A DNA stretch of 64,000 nt from Atrina japonica (GCA_030159075.1 BROG01000132.1:1-64000), one strand, 5' to 3'; positions 1 through 24,421 are shown, numbered from the stretch's first letter. The notes: generated by a model not told the origin, from the letters alone. A program made the numbers and translations.

Positions 1-1450
1 TGCATGTGAAGTTCCATGGCTGTAGCTGCAGTACCTTGCCCATAATAGACTTAAACAAAAAACTTTGCACAGAAAAAGGACGACTCTGAGGCCGAAGCAG
101 TGACAGCAATAACTCTTCTGTTCTTCAAACAGGCAAGCTAATAAAAGTACAGTCAAACCCAGATACATTGAAATCTTGCTTGATCTACTTGACTTTCTAA
201 TTAGTGATTTATGACACAAAACAAATGATTATACAAGTATTCTATAAATATTTGAATCTCTGAGAAAATCCATTCCTGAATTTAAACAATTTCAAGATAA
301 TCTTTCACAATATAAAAGTGTTAAAGTTATAATTAAGTGAGCTTACTCTTACTTTTGAATTTGATTAAATCATAACCTTTTCCTGCAATCTATTATCTTA
401 CCTTGCGTCTTGCTATAGACTTTGCTACACGCCTTTTCTCAACTCTGTATGTCTTGACAACCTTCAAGAAAACATGCATCCTACATCAGTATTAAATAAG
501 GAATCAATGTCAAAATTAATTATTCATCGCATTTCTATTAACTGAAAAATATCAGTTGATGTAGTATTGTCTTAGAACCTGCATCCCCAATAAAGGTGCA
601 CAGGGTAAAAAAGAGGTTATTTGACTTTGTCTAAGACAATAGAAATTCATGTGGAAATTGTCCAAAGTTTTTAGTTGATTACAGTGAAACCTGTGCCGAG
701 AGACCACCTTGCTGCCACCGAAATGTGGTCTCTCTAATGATTTTCCGATTGTGGTCACAAAAGATAGGTGGTCTCTAAAGAGATTTTATTTACAGAAATT
801 GTTTTCAAATAGTGGTGGTCTTTCAAAACAGGTGGTCTCAAGAGGTTTTATTTACAAATAATCTCTACCCAAATGGTTTTCAAATAGAGGCAGAGCCCCA
901 GATAAGACTTTCAGGTAAAGGGTATTTCACTCCCAGAAATTTTAGCAATCTCAACACTTACTACTACTGCCAAAATTGAATCCTCGCTAAAAATTCTGCT
1001 TGAATGGTATGTGTATGCAAAAATGAACACTACTCCACATTGGTAGAGAAGTATCTAGCCATTACTGAATAAGGCTTTCCTTTTTCATATGCTGACCAAG
1101 ATATCCACAAAGTAAACTTAAGTAAAACTGATTGATGCTCCCCAAGGTCTTTCTCAACATTTAAGAGATATGTGTTGAGTGACCTTGACCTTTCAGAAAT
1201 GACCTGGAGTGACCTTTGTCTGAAAATCCCAAGGAACCTTTGTGTAAAAGTATAATAAAATTCTGATGAATGGTTTAAGAGATAAGAGGTCTTTCCCAAT
1301 ATTTAGGGAGTTACCCTGGCCTTCCAGAACAGGCGAGACTACAAACATGTCACATCTTTTACAACATATACAAATGCAGTAAAGTTTTTTTTTCAATATG
1401 CCACACCTACCTTAACAAGGGACTGCCTTTTTATACCTCATCCACACCTA
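1..1450. other. Non-coding region, no gene recognised
   Basis: I see no exon here: the open frames are short and lack splice sites or recognisable protein. Positions about 665-850 hold a degraded copy of a dispersed repeat with GGTGGTCTCT-like and CAGTGAAACCTG-like phrases. Related phrases recur near 37715-37900, 40025-40140 and 47870-48050. Confidence 0.6.
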
Positions 1451-1764
1451 CCTTAACAGTGTTTCCGAAGGTTCGTCGGACCGTCGGACATGTCAGGTAA
1501 AAATAGCTTCGGTCCGATAAAAATTAGAATCATACCGGACTATATGTCCGGTAAAAGTTTCGTTCGTAGCTTGCTGATTCAAACCGGGCCAAAAGTGAAG
1601 AAAAGAAGATAATTGCGCAAAAGGTAATTTTTCGTACATATACAATTTTTACTAAAACTTTTGCTACTTCAGAACATTATGTAGGTTAAGAATTTTTCGG
1701 ATCACAGTCGCACGCTGCATTTTTTTTTTTTTCGTTTTGTTTAGAATGTCCCGAGTCACCAAAT

Positions 1765-2265
1765 CGTCAGAATTTGTGAATTGTAAACAAAACATGTAAA
1801 GAAAATAACACTCACCAATCCACATAGATTTTATATTCCAACACTTAAAATAATTATTTCATCCTCAGTTACACTTCAATAATCCTTTTAAATACCATAA
1901 TTCACTTTATTTCTTAAATAATTTAAACTCTGTTTGTACATAGTCGGCAGCCATTTGCAGCATTCAACAACCAATCAAATCGCTCGGTAATCTTCGGGAA
2001 CTCCTGACCATTTGTAGGCCCTAAAGCGATTTGATTGGATTTTAAGTCTTGGAAATGGCCACCGACTGCGAACTAACGGAGTTAAATAACTTTAGAAATA
2101 GAAGGAATTGTGATGTTTGAGGGATTACTGAAGCATAAACAACTATGAGATAAGTTTTTATAGTTGGGATATTTCGGCCCGGATATATAATCATCATAAA
2201 TTGGTGAGTGTTACTTACTCGACTTGTTTTGTTTACAATCCGCAAATCATTACGATTTTTGTACT
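1765..2265. repeat. Large imperfect inverted duplication inside the hAT-like element
   Basis: Two arms of roughly 210 bp face each other around position 2010. Matching pieces include TTGTAAACAAAACA with AACACTCACCAAT at the outer edges and CCAATCAAATCGCT near the centre. Each arm contains an outward-facing ATG: minus strand at 1954, plus strand at 2055. Both begin Met-Ala-(Ala/Thr)-Asp, so the arms look like two diverged copies of the same first exon placed head to head. Divergence between the arms is substantial, so the duplication is old. Confidence 0.55.
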
Positions 2266-2355
2266 TTGGTAGTTTAGTATAGCTGTCTCAGTGTGTGACA
2301 CTGGGCATTCCGTAATCCCGTAAAACCTATTAATACACTTTTCATTACGTGTTCA

Positions 2356-3010
2356 ATGCCAGTCTTATCTATGAAGTTTCTTGATGACAAACAAGACTGC
2401 TCTGTACTATCAGTTGCTTCACATTTTCTACTCCAGTCTTTAGCTTTGAAGCCTAGAATACCAAACTATTACAGAGCAAGGAAATGTATCAAGCAGGCCA
2501 CTATTGTTATAGACTCTGATGCCACTGCTGAAGAACATGATGCACCAGGTAAATGAAATAATGCATTTAAATATTTTTTTTTTCATTATTTCCAACATAA
2601 CAAATCAACCAGTTGATCCCCTACATCAATATTATATTCCAAACTTGGCAGAAAATACGGATAGACTAGAGAGTTACGACAGTGACATTATTGGAGAGAT
2701 AAATCTCAAGTTATGGGTACATGAAATATTTTATCTAAATTTTTGTTTCATGAAATTTCCTCCAACAACCAAGAATAAGTTTTACAAGTCATAATAACTT
2801 GATAAACCTACAGTAAATTTTTGCTTATATTCTTAATTTCTATACTCAACAGCAGCTACAGAAATACCATTAGAAGATGATGATGTTTTTGCTTTAAATG
2901 AAATCTTCGACCTGAAACTGAAAGATGATGATGAAAATGATGATTACTCTGCTGATTTTAGAGAAGAAAATGACAACTGGGCAATATTGTTTGAATTAAA
3001 TTTGCAGTAA
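2356..3010 (+). pseudogene. Gene-like exon remnants within the hAT-like element
   Basis: Three consecutive plus-strand open segments look like exons. The first, about 2356-2549, ends at a GT donor (CCAG followed by GTAAAT). The second, about 2614-2716, follows a CAG acceptor. The third, about 2853-3010, follows another CAG acceptor and ends in TAA after a strongly acidic stretch with EDDD and DDDEND. The join between the second and third segments is not cleanly in phase. I do not recognise the protein. It may be a captured host gene fragment or a decayed element gene; it is too short for an hAT transposase. Confidence 0.25.
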
Positions 3011-3179
3011 AATGATAATCATACACTTGAATTGCCTTGCTTTTCTTTTTTAACTAATTTCTTATTTTGAATTTTTTTTCCGGTCTGGTAAATTATCGTC
3101 CGGTCTGGTAAAGAACATTTGTTTACCAGACCGAATGTCTGGTAAATATCCTGACACCTTCGCGAACACTGCCTTAACA

Positions 3180-4535
3180 AGGGTTAGGGTTCAGATCCAT
3201 GACTTTCACTTCCTGGGCCAAACACTTGACAAAGAAACAGTCAGTCCCTGATTATAGTATGACCTGGACCACTAGCCAGGACTTTTTCTGCCCTCCAGAA
3301 ACAGGGACTTAACCTCTCCAATACTGAATTTTACCATGTTTTCCCAGAAACTGGGGAAAATCTAACCGCATTTGAAATATATATGAATATAATTTCTCCA
3401 ATATATTTCAATGTTAAATTTATTCAAATTTGTAAAACTAACTTTGTATCTTGTTTACAAAACTAGTTCAACTCATTTGTTATCATTTTCTTGTTTATTT
3501 TCTCATTAATTACAGGAGATATTTATATTTTTTCTTACAGAAGGCTATACGGAATTGGGGCTTGTATCCTGCACAGACCCAAGAATAAACTCTGGGGCCC
3601 CCCCTTGTGAAGTTACCAGACTAAAATTAATTGGACTAAATTATAAATATTAACATGATATGCACCTGAAAAACACTTTGCCCCCTCATCGCTAGATCAG
3701 TCAAAAAGATATTAAGGTCCCATAACTCTGGCAGAGGCCCATAAATCTGACAAAGTTACATAACTATGGCAAAGTCCCATAACTCTAGCAAAGTTCTGTA
3801 ACTCTTGCAATACTGATGTCAAATGTTGGCCATATTGAAATCATTTCCAATCTAACTGATATACAACATGATGCCAAATTTGAATGAAACAAACACATTT
3901 CAAACAGCCAAACAGACAGATTGTGAGCAACATTGCTCTTTATCTCCAATCTTGGAGACATAAGAACATTTTAATCACCTTGACCATTTTCCCATCATCA
4001 TTGTATTTAAATTCTGTAATAACTTTTATGCCTTTATCGTCATCGTATGTTTCAGAAGAAGGAGGCAAGACTCCTGAAAGAAAAAAAAAATACAAATATG
4101 TATATTATATAATTTACATTTTGTGAATATTTTTTTAATCTGGCAAATAAATTTGTGATTTGGTAAAAATTAAAATGCTAATACTTGTACTTGCTGTATT
4201 TCAAAAACGTTTCAAACATATGTAGAAGGTGTTCCTTACCTTTGAAACACCAAGATACACACACTTATGCCTTTAGTTCATAGCTTTGAAAATGACAACA
4301 GACTAAAGGAAATTAAGTGATTTAACATGGCGTTATCAGATTTAAACCGACTGCTAGCTTACAAATTGACTTTGCTAAGATGTGACCTGACCAACCCATC
4401 CAACCAAAAGCCCCAACCAAAACATTTGTTTAAGAAATTTTGACAATTTTATTTTCAATTTGAAATTTACAAACGTGTATCAAAACCAAAAATAAAAATA
4501 AAACTACCAACCTACTGAGTCACTTCCAAAACCCT
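3180..4535. other. Non-coding stretch
   Basis: No gene is seen. A degenerate tandem repeat at about 3710-3815 carries repeated CCCATAACTCT-like phrases with a period of about 30 bp. Confidence 0.5.
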
Positions 4536-4537
4536 CA

Positions 4538-4622
4538 GTCAGGGACACAGGCACCTATTTCTATCAATTGGGGGGGGATATGTAATTCTCAACCCCCATT
4601 GATAGAAACAAGTGCCTGTGGG
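4538..4622. repeat. Short hairpin repeat
   Basis: ACAGGCACCTATTTCTATCA is answered by TGATAGAAACAAGTGCCTGT about 40 bp later, with a G run and a C run facing each other in the middle. This is a small fold-back element. Confidence 0.5.
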
Positions 4623-4689
4623 CACATTTAACAAATGATTTTTTAATATTGGTAATGGTCATATGGCAAGAAATGAGCAAATTGTAGAT

Positions 4690-5310
4690 CAGAATGTCAA
4701 TTACATTTTCAGGTAAATTTCAAAGAGACCCTTCAGTCCTTTCTGAGAAGCAGTAGTAACAAACTTATTTGTTCAAAATCCAAGATGGCCACCTGTAAGC
4801 CATTTGGATTCCGATCTCTATGAAAATGTAATATGCACAATTAGACCTAAAGGGGAACCTTCATGTCAAATTTCAAGTATATCCCTTTAGTCCTTTCTGA
4901 GAAATAGTGGTAACTACCTTCTTTTGGTAAAAATCAAAGATGGTCGCCTGTCGACCATGTTGGATTCCGATCTCTCTAAAAATGTAATATGCGCAACTAG
5001 ACCTCAAGGGGAACCTTCATGTCAAATTTCCAGTAGATCCCTTCAGTACTTTCTAAGAAATAGTGGTAACAAATTTCCTTTGGTCAAAATCCAAGATGGC
5101 CCCTGTCGGCCATGATGGTATCTGATCTCTCTAAAAATGTAATATGCTCAACTAAACCTCAAGTGGAACCTTCATGTCAAATTTAAAAGAGATCCCTTCT
5201 GTCCTTTCTGAGAAATAGCAGTAACAAGAATTGTTCAGGATGGACGGACGGACTGACCACGGATGCAGGGCCATATGAATAGCCCACCATCTATTGATGG
5301 TGGGTTAACA
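4690..5310. repeat. Dispersed repeat with 3-4 internal units (CCAAGATGGCC type)
   Basis: Units of about 150 bp begin near AAAATCCAAGATGGCC at about 4776, 4930 and 5086 and share phrases such as CTTCATGTCAAATTT and CCTTTCTGAGAAATAG. The block ends in a GGACGGACGGACTGACCACGG-like stretch and a short hairpin, CCCACCATC...GATGGTGGG. A diverged relative is at 22785-23530. It is non-coding; the apparent frames come from the repeat. Confidence 0.6.
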
Positions 5311-6682
5311 AAACAGAAATCAGCCTGAATAAAAATCCCATAAAATTAAAATAAAAATAAATTTGTTTAGTGTATTTCAAAACCAAAAAATCCCAATCAT
5401 ATGTTTTTTCTTGACTTTGTTAGCTAAACACTAAATCAAAGGCAAATTTAGAACAAAAAATAGCCAAATGACATATCTTTTTTCTAGGTTGCACACAAAT
5501 AATTTTTCAATAATGACATTTATAACATTCTAACATCTCAACAACATGAACAATGTGCAATTTTATTTGCAAATACACAGTTAAATCTTGTTACCAGCAG
5601 CTGATACATGGCATTTTTAATGTAATGACAGAAAAATAAGTGTAATGGATTAGATATTATCTAAAATCAATACACAGCATCGTGTTTGACTCATAACCAA
5701 GTGAAACAGGTGTGTTTAGGACAGAAAGAAAACAAAAGTTTTCTTTAATGTGGTCAAGGTTTAACATACCAACTCAAAAAGCTCCACCCCCAAATTTCAT
5801 TAAGAAGTTAATGTTGGGTTATTTACATCTGAGGCTAAAGTCTAATCTATGCATTCTCTTCATAAGTTCGATAACATAAACTTCACTTTTCACAGGCTTG
5901 TGTAAAGCAATTATAGAACAGACTATAGCCTCTTTCCGTTGGGATGATTATGTAATTTAAACTAGCTGCCATTCAAACTCGGACAAAAAGAATGTGTCTG
6001 TCAGAATAAAAGCGTGATATTTCAATTTCTATTTGAGATTTTAAACAAAAATATACTTGGTTTCAAAGAAAAATGTCCAGAAACGAGATGCAATTGAGGC
6101 CCAAAATAAGGAATTTCTTTTTTGGCGCTTTAATTATAATGCAGTAAACAAACTCTGCCAAAAAAAAAAAGTTAAAAAAAACTTGGTTTCCACAGAAAAT
6201 TTGTTCATTTTACAGAGATATAGCAATTTGTATTGTGCTACATATACTGGTAGTTGCAGAAAAGTGTAATTTTGAAAGGAATGCATTTAAAACTGTTTAA
6301 TCAACTCCAAAGTTGTCATACTCTGCAATTTATTTTGGACTTTGTGTCATTGTTCTACTTTTATCCGCCTACTAGGTGTTGTTGTTTTAGAGATATTGAA
6401 AGGAAATAAAATACCATAATATCAAAGAACCCACGATATCAAAGGAAGAGAGGTTATGTACAATGTTATTCTAAATTATTGCTTTGCTGCATAAAAATGA
6501 CAATTTTTTTTAAAAGGCAAATTAGCCCCAAAATGTTCAAAATGAGCCTTATACGACAATAAATTGACGGGGAAGTTAAATTCCCCGATTCCTCGCATGC
6601 TAATTCAATTCCTGAATATGTAATTTATTAGTTGTGGCCAGAGTATCTTGTGACAACCCCCTGTCTTGTGAGTGTGACGGTG
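5311..6682. other. Non-coding AT-rich stretch
   Basis: I see no exon, RNA gene or clear repeat array here. Short open frames lack any recognisable product. Confidence 0.5.
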
Positions 6683-6691
6683 TTTGTGAAT

Positions 6692-7119
6692 GGGGACATC
6701 CCGATAGTCCGACGGTTCGATAGTCCGACGGTTCGATAGTGCAGCCATATTTGATAAGTAGAAAACTAGTTGCTTCCCGTCAAGTTTCGATGAACTCGCT
6801 GCAGAGGAGAAGCAGTGTCACCACGCAATTTGTAATAACGACACAGTTTGTAATAAAAATTTCAAAATCAGAGAATTATTTTAAAAATAGGGGAAAATGT
6901 TTGGGATGACCGTCTTAAGACACAATTTGACCAATTTAATGGAGAAAAGATGGGTTTGAACCCAATAAGATGGCTTTTAAAAAGTTATTACAAATTGCGT
7001 GGTGACAAAGCAGACACTGCGTCAAATATTTAAGTGACTTTTTGTTCTGTTTAATCCTCTTGATAGCCATGAGATTTAACTGTCGGACTATCGGACCGTC
7101 GGACTATCGACATGTCACC
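6692..7119. mobile_element. Mutator-like MITE (deletion derivative of the 8407-15290 MULE)
   Basis: The element is 428 bp and is flanked by a perfect 9-bp duplication, TTTGTGAAT, at 6683-6691 and 7120-7128. It begins GGGGACATCCCGATAG and ends in a segment whose complement reads GGTGACATGTCGATAG. Both ends carry iterated CGATAGTCCGACGG motifs. After about 50 bp of left end, the rest (from CAGCCATATTTGATAAG) is nearly identical to 14905-15290, the right end of the large MULE. The left end is therefore fused directly to the right subterminal region, the classic structure of an internal-deletion derivative. It sits about 450 bp upstream of the C12orf57 start codon. Confidence 0.9.
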
Positions 7120-7128
7120 TTTGTGAAT

Positions 7129-7565
7129 GCACATCATACATGATCCATATGGACTCACCATCTTCCACCTGCTCTACTTGTTCGGCCCAACTTATTGGCT
7201 TCGACCTAAAAAATAAAGTTACCCGTATTGTTAATAATTCAACAAAGAACATCAACGGTCAAATTCATGGCTTACACACATCAAAATGCGTTAAATTTAG
7301 TAAAGTTTCTTACTCGGAATCAATAGACGGCATGTTTCTATTTTCCTATTTCCGGTGGCCATCACACATGCGCAATTTTTATTAACAAACTACTCGATAA
7401 AATGATACTCAAATTTCATCAAAATCTGTATAAAAGCATATTGTTATTCCAGAAAATAAAGTATATTATATATGTATGAAATTAGAGTTAAATATAGATG
7501 AAATGGTACTCAAAAGTACATTTTAATCAATTCATAGATTATCACTTGTTTATTAAAAAATCAAG
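7129..7565. promoter_or_regulatory. Presumed promoter and 5' UTR region of C12orf57
   Basis: This is the interval between the MITE and the first coding exon on the same strand. I see no convincing TATA box, so the transcription start cannot be placed. The assignment rests only on position. Confidence 0.3.
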
Positions 7566-19322
<11,757 letters not shown>

Positions 19323-19848
19323 CACCGAAGTGTTTTAAATTTTTCATATTGTTTTAGCATTATTTCATAGCATGCTAGAGATATCATCATTAAGATACAA
19401 ATAGAAATCATAAAATCAAAATATACATTTGCTTGTGAAACAGACATAATATATCAGATACAGCCTATATTTTCATCTTGACATGTGTGATCCAGACATC
19501 GGAAAACAGTCACAGGTGCAATGGAATTCACAGTAAATTGAGCATATGACATATGTATGTTTTACATTGATGTACACTGAAGTGTATATGATCTAAACAT
19601 CTGACCATTATCAACAAATGACAATCTGGAATTATTTCTATCAGAAACTGTTTATATTTTAGCAAGACTCATTTTTTTCACATATTGTCCAGATGAATTT
19701 TTCATTATAAATTGATGAGTTCAAGTTTACTACATAAACTACAGTTTGTTCAACTATACCTTGCCCTAAATGATATAAAAGAATGTGATATTACTACCAG
19801 GAATGTCGGTTCTGCACCACAAAGACGTCGCAAATCCAAATTCTTGCA

Positions 19849-19854
19849 AATAAA
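19849..19854 (+). terminator. Possible poly(A) signal of C12orf57
   Basis: An AATAAA hexamer lies about 530 bp downstream of the stop. Another is at about 20277. Neither can be confirmed without transcript data. Confidence 0.3.
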
Positions 19855-20419
19855 GTTCGTATTTCTGTCAGTACAGTAAATCCTATCTTTGAAAAACTGA
19901 ACAAGACAGGTGATCCTTCAGTGACAGTGTCGAAAGAGGTTTTATATAAAGAGATATTAAATTGAGTGGTTTCCAAAATGTGCTCTCAAAATACAGGTGG
20001 TTTCTCAAGACAGGTTCTGCTGTATTTATCATTGTACTGCAATTGTTGATAAGGCTGAGTAAACATGTACACGTTTCCAGTTACCCACCCACCTTTTATT
20101 GAGACTCTGTTTTACGGAACTCTAGCTTTTTTTTTGGTATTTCCTGAAAAATTCAGAGCATCGCTTTGTTTCGGTGAAGTAATCAAATTATTCAGAAAGA
20201 ATCATCATATACCTTAGTAGGAAGGCAGTTATCATGAAAAGGTCTATTGAGAAATCCTTTATGTTGTCCTTATAGAAATAAATGTGGCATGATATATTTG
20301 TTCCATTTATAATGAACCAAGCGTACATGTATAAAGAAAGCCACTACTGATCCACCTGCCCTATTAAATAGATTGGTATAACCGCAAACACATGTTTTTT
20401 ATCAAAAAATATCAGACTA

Positions 20420-20916
20420 CCAGAGGGGCAAAATGGGTGAATTATTGTTTATAAATTGTGTGCATCACAAAATAAAATCTACCAGAGGGGCAAAATGGGT
20501 GAATTATTGTTTTGAAATTGTGTGCATCACAAAATAAAATCTACCAGAGGGGCAAAATGGGTGAATTATTGTTTATAAATTGTGTGCATCACAAAATAAA
20601 ATCTACCAGAGGGGCAAAATGGGTGAATTATTGTTTATGAATTGTGTGCATCACAAAATAAAATCTACCAGAGGGGCAAAATGGGTGAATTATTGTTTAT
20701 GAATTGTGTGCATCACAAAATAAAATCTACCAGAGGGGCAAAATGGGTGAATTATTGTTTTGAAATTGTGTGCATCACAAAATAAAATCTACCAGAGGGG
20801 CAAAATGGGTGAATTATTATTTTTAAATTGTGTGCATCACAAAATAAAATCTACCAGAGGGGCAAAATGGGTGAATTATTGTTTTTAAATTGTGTGCATC
20901 ACAAAACAGGATCTAT
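20420..20916. repeat. 62-bp minisatellite, eight units
   Basis: Units start at CCAGAGGGGCAAAATGGGTG at 20420, 20482, 20544 and so on at an exact 62-bp spacing. The few differences fall mainly in a TTTATAAA / TTTTGAAA / TTTATGAA segment. High identity means recent amplification. Confidence 0.95.
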
Positions 20917-20994
20917 TGATGTGTAATATGTTCAGTGTAGGGTATGTGACAGCGTCCAGCATTACATTTGTTGAAATCCATTTGTGATCATAAA

Positions 20995-21435
20995 GTGTTC
21001 ACACACTCACAGAGATAGAATCACACAGAGAAACATACACAGATGCACACACACACAGATAGGAAAACATACACAGATAGACACACACACTCACAGAGAT
21101 AGAATCACACACAGAGATAGACACACACACACTAAGAGAGATAGAATCACACAGATAGACACACACACACACTCACGGCGATAGAATCACACAGAGATAC
21201 ACTTACACAGACGCACACACACAGATAGGAAAACATACACGGATAGGCATACACACTCACAGAGATAGAATCACACAGATAGACACACACACACACTTAC
21301 GGAGATAGAATCACACAGAGATACACAGGCACACACACAGATAGGAAAACATACACAAATAGGCACACACACTCGCAGAGATACACACACTCACAGAGAT
21401 AGAATCACACAGAGATAGACATGCACATGATACAC
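20995..21435. repeat. CA-rich degenerate minisatellite
   Basis: Irregular repeats of CACACAC with AGAGATAGAATCACAC and GATAGGAAAACATACAC phrases over 440 bp. Confidence 0.85.
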
Positions 21436-21594
21436 AAGTTCTGAATTTATTTGCGAGATGATATTTTGACGATTTCAAATGAACATTTCATCATATTATT
21501 ATCATACTTCATTAAGTGATCATTTTATTTTCACGAGCGAGATCTTTCGTGAAATTTCGCGTAAATAAAATTCTTATGAGTAAAATGGGATTTA

Positions 21595-21805
21595 TAGTAC
21601 CTGAAAATTTTCTCCCCTGGTTATTTTTGCTGTTTTACAACAGAGACATATTTACCTTATCTTGTATTCACTTTTTATCACCGTAGACTCAAGAATGGCC
21701 TATATGTCAACTATTTAGCTTGAAAATCTCACTTCCATTTTAAATTCATATCTCTCATCTAGGGATGATAATTAAATGGAAGTGAAAATTTCTAGGAGTA
21801 CAGTA
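21595..21805. mobile_element. Hairpin element, CCTGGAAATTTTTGCCCC family (copy 1)
   Basis: It starts TAGTACCTGAAAATTTTCTCCCC and ends with the near-complement GTGAAAATTTCTAGGAGTACAGTA, enclosing a related core (CACCGTAGACTCAAGAATGG). Other copies are at about 26950-27168, 28449-28645, 31478-31625, 32403-32621 and 33603-33840. Confidence 0.55.
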
Positions 21806-22537
21806 AGTATTTCAGTGTGTTTTCATTTAGATACCTGTATTTTACATATTTCATTTTCTTCAGTTGTTTTTTGACAATTTATCATTACTAGTATTTTGTT
21901 TTAAATGTTAAAATGACAAAATATCAAAACTTTCATGTCATCACAGTAAACAGATGTTTGTGACGTTTTCTCTTTTTGTTTTTGCGTTTTTCTACAGTTT
22001 AAGTAGTTACAATATTTGAAATTAAAATGGAATCTCTTCTGAATCATGTAAGACTTATCAATTCACAGTCCAGGGATTTTCCTAGGTTGTTTTGGGTCCA
22101 GTTACAGGATCCATTGCAAGTGTAAAAATCTCTTGTAATTCCAAAAAATTTATGCAAAATGTACATGTATTTTCAAACAAATGTCTCAAATTAAGCTTTC
22201 CTGGTTCAGTTAAAATTTTCCTTTTAATTTTTTTTTACACCCTGGACCCAGAATTTTGAGAAAAAAACCCTGCATTAGGTTGTGAATTATTATATTAATT
22301 GGCTGGTAAATATTTTTGCTTTCTGGTATATAGTGTACAGCTTTTTGCATGTATAATAACAATATACTGTGAGTTTTTCTAAACATTAAATGATGCAGTG
22401 ACTCTAGTTTGTACTGTAGTGTGTTTTTAATTATTTATGCTCTATCCACCCCAGATTGAATATCTGGGAAAGTGGGGATCTTGTTTTTGTCCACCTGTTT
22501 GCAGTATTTCATTAAATAACTCAAACTCTTCAAACTG

Positions 22538-22626
22538 TAACTCATCAACCCCTGAAAAACAATGGACTCTTCTGTAAATGAATGACTTAGACCAGTCCAA
22601 AAGTGCCTTTAGTGGTGAACGAGTCA
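22538..22626. mobile_element. TTAA-type mini-element of about 90 bp, copy 1 (reversed)
   Basis: It starts TAACTCATCAACCCCTGAAA and ends CACTAAAGG-like sequence and GAACGAGTC in inverted form. It is the reverse of the copies at 24333 and 25552. Confidence 0.55.
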
Positions 22627-22784
22627 AAATTACCATTATCTACCAGTACGTCATGAGTAATTTTGAGGGAAGTATCATGAAATGATGATATAAAATATAA
22701 TAGTCAACTGAGAATATGATTTACTGTTGAAAACAGAGTACAGATGCCAAAAAATAACATTTTGTGTTCGAATTGAAACTGAAA

Positions 22785-23530
22785 CAAGAGATCCCAGAGG
22801 GATCTTGGCGCCCATCATCGAATGTTCTTCATTTGATCTATGACAGACCGTTCTTTTCTCTTATTTTGTGCTTCAACAATGTATTTGAACTAAAACCTAA
22901 ATATCTGTCTAATGCTTTCTCACAAGATTATAACAATACCAAATATAAAATGCTATAATCCAAGATAGCTTAACCATACCTGTCAACTTCTACCAGTAAA
23001 AATGTTGGTCGTGACCTGCATTGAGTAAAATAAACATAAAACATAATAATCTGTCTTGTTGGGCCCTGATTTGATATCAAATGTAACAAAGTGTATATTT
23101 CAGGGATGTGGCAGTACCCCCACATACACTACTGAAAGTGCTTTCCCATAATAATCAATAATATCATGATATGGGGAAGGACCCCCCATATGACCCTATG
23201 ATCATACATCAATGAATGTGTCTACCCATAACAAATAAGAAATACATGGCTCAATGGTAGACGATGTAAATGATTTTCAAGAAATACATAAAAAACTTTA
23301 ATTGTCAAAATTCAAGATGGCCACCTGGCAGCCATTTTGTGACCCGACCTGCCTGAAAATGTACACTGCACTACTAGACCTCAAGAAAAATCTTTATATC
23401 AAATTTCATAAAGATCCCTTCAATACTTTCCGAGAAATAGCGATAACAAACTTTAATTGTCAAAATCCAAGATGGCCACTTGGCAGCCATTTTGTGATCC
23501 GACCCACCTGAAATCAATTTATGAGCATGT
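22785..23530. repeat. Dispersed composite repeat
   Basis: It opens GAGATCCCAGAGGGATCTTG, a self-complementary phrase typical of bivalve dispersed repeats. Later it contains two units with CAAGATGGCCAC and GCAGCCATTTTGTGA at about 23312 and 23470. It is related to 4690-5310. Confidence 0.5.
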
Positions 23531-24332
23531 CCAAGTGCAGCATAAAGTTTGTGTGTTTTTACCATGAAATGAAAAGTTAACTGGGTTTGGTGATTTCAGG
23601 CTCTTGTGATATCTACAACAAAACCTCATTATACTGCCACCATTTATTTAGCCAAAATTTGGCATTATGAAGGGTTTTAGGAATTTAGGAAAAATTGAAA
23701 AGTGGACTTTCAAAAATTGTGGCAAATTAAATTGGTGGAGGGGGGACATAAAAAAGAGGTTTTACTGTAGGCTACTTGACATGAAGAAAAAAATAAAACA
23801 AACAACAATCATAGTTAATATAATATTTATGTGCATGAACAATTACAACCACAATTAATTAATTAATACCTAAAACAAATCAATGAAATTTGATGATTTC
23901 ATTTGAATTTGTTTAATTAGCAATGCTACACAGATTAATATTTTGGTGATTTTTTACTTTGGAGTATCAACTGATATTGGTGGGAACAGAAAGTGTTGAG
24001 TCCGAAGTCATTAAATTTACCCGATACTCTAGCTCAGATTTTATTTTACCATCTAAGTTTATACCATTGTTTGTAAAACTTCTGAGTGTGGTTGACTACA
24101 AACACAAGCTGATTTATTTTTACATTCACATCAAAAACACTAAGTCACATTCAAGATTTTCTTCTTTTTTAAATTTTTTTAAATTTGAAAAAGGCATTGG
24201 TTATGGTACTTAATTTGATTTTTTATATTTCTAAAGTTTTCTTCAATTGAGCAATATGTTTCATCAAAATCTTCAAATATCTGTCATAAATATCCAGTTG
24301 CAGCATAATTCAGTGTTTTCATCTTAAAATCC

Positions 24333-24421
24333 TTAACTCAATCACCCTAAAGACACATTTGGACTGGTCTAACTCATTGATTTACAGAAGAGTCATTGTT
24401 TTTCAGGGGTTGGTGAGTTAA
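24333..24421. mobile_element. TTAA-type mini-element, copy 2
   Basis: It begins TTAACTCAATCACCCTAAAG and ends TCAGGGGTTGGTGAGTTAA. Inverted ends of about 17 bp with TTAA at both boundaries; total 89 bp. Confidence 0.65.

Larger units (their letters stand above)
1457..3171. mobile_element. hAT-like non-autonomous DNA transposon
   Basis: The ends are inverted: the left end reads CAGTGTTTCCGAAGG and the reverse complement of the right end reads CAGTGTTCGCGAAGG. CCTTAACA occurs at 1451-1458 and again at 3172-3179. An 8-bp duplication is the hAT norm and CAGTG termini fit that superfamily. The left CA is shared by the duplication and the end, so the true duplication could be 6 bp (CCTTAA). An intact relative of the empty site is seen just upstream at about 1409-1425. 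Subterminal CCGGTCTGGTAAA-like motifs repeat at both ends. No transposase is present. The interior carries a large inverted duplication and gene-like exons. Confidence 0.65.

Noticed and set aside
20420..20916. CRISPR-like regular array (62-bp spacing), likewise the 37-bp arrays
   Set aside because: The whole unit repeats with no unique spacers, and the host is an animal genome. These are minisatellites.
22764..23565. Small frames in both strands
   Set aside because: They lie in a dispersed repeat with CAAGATGGCC units, and the same peptides recur from repeat copies.
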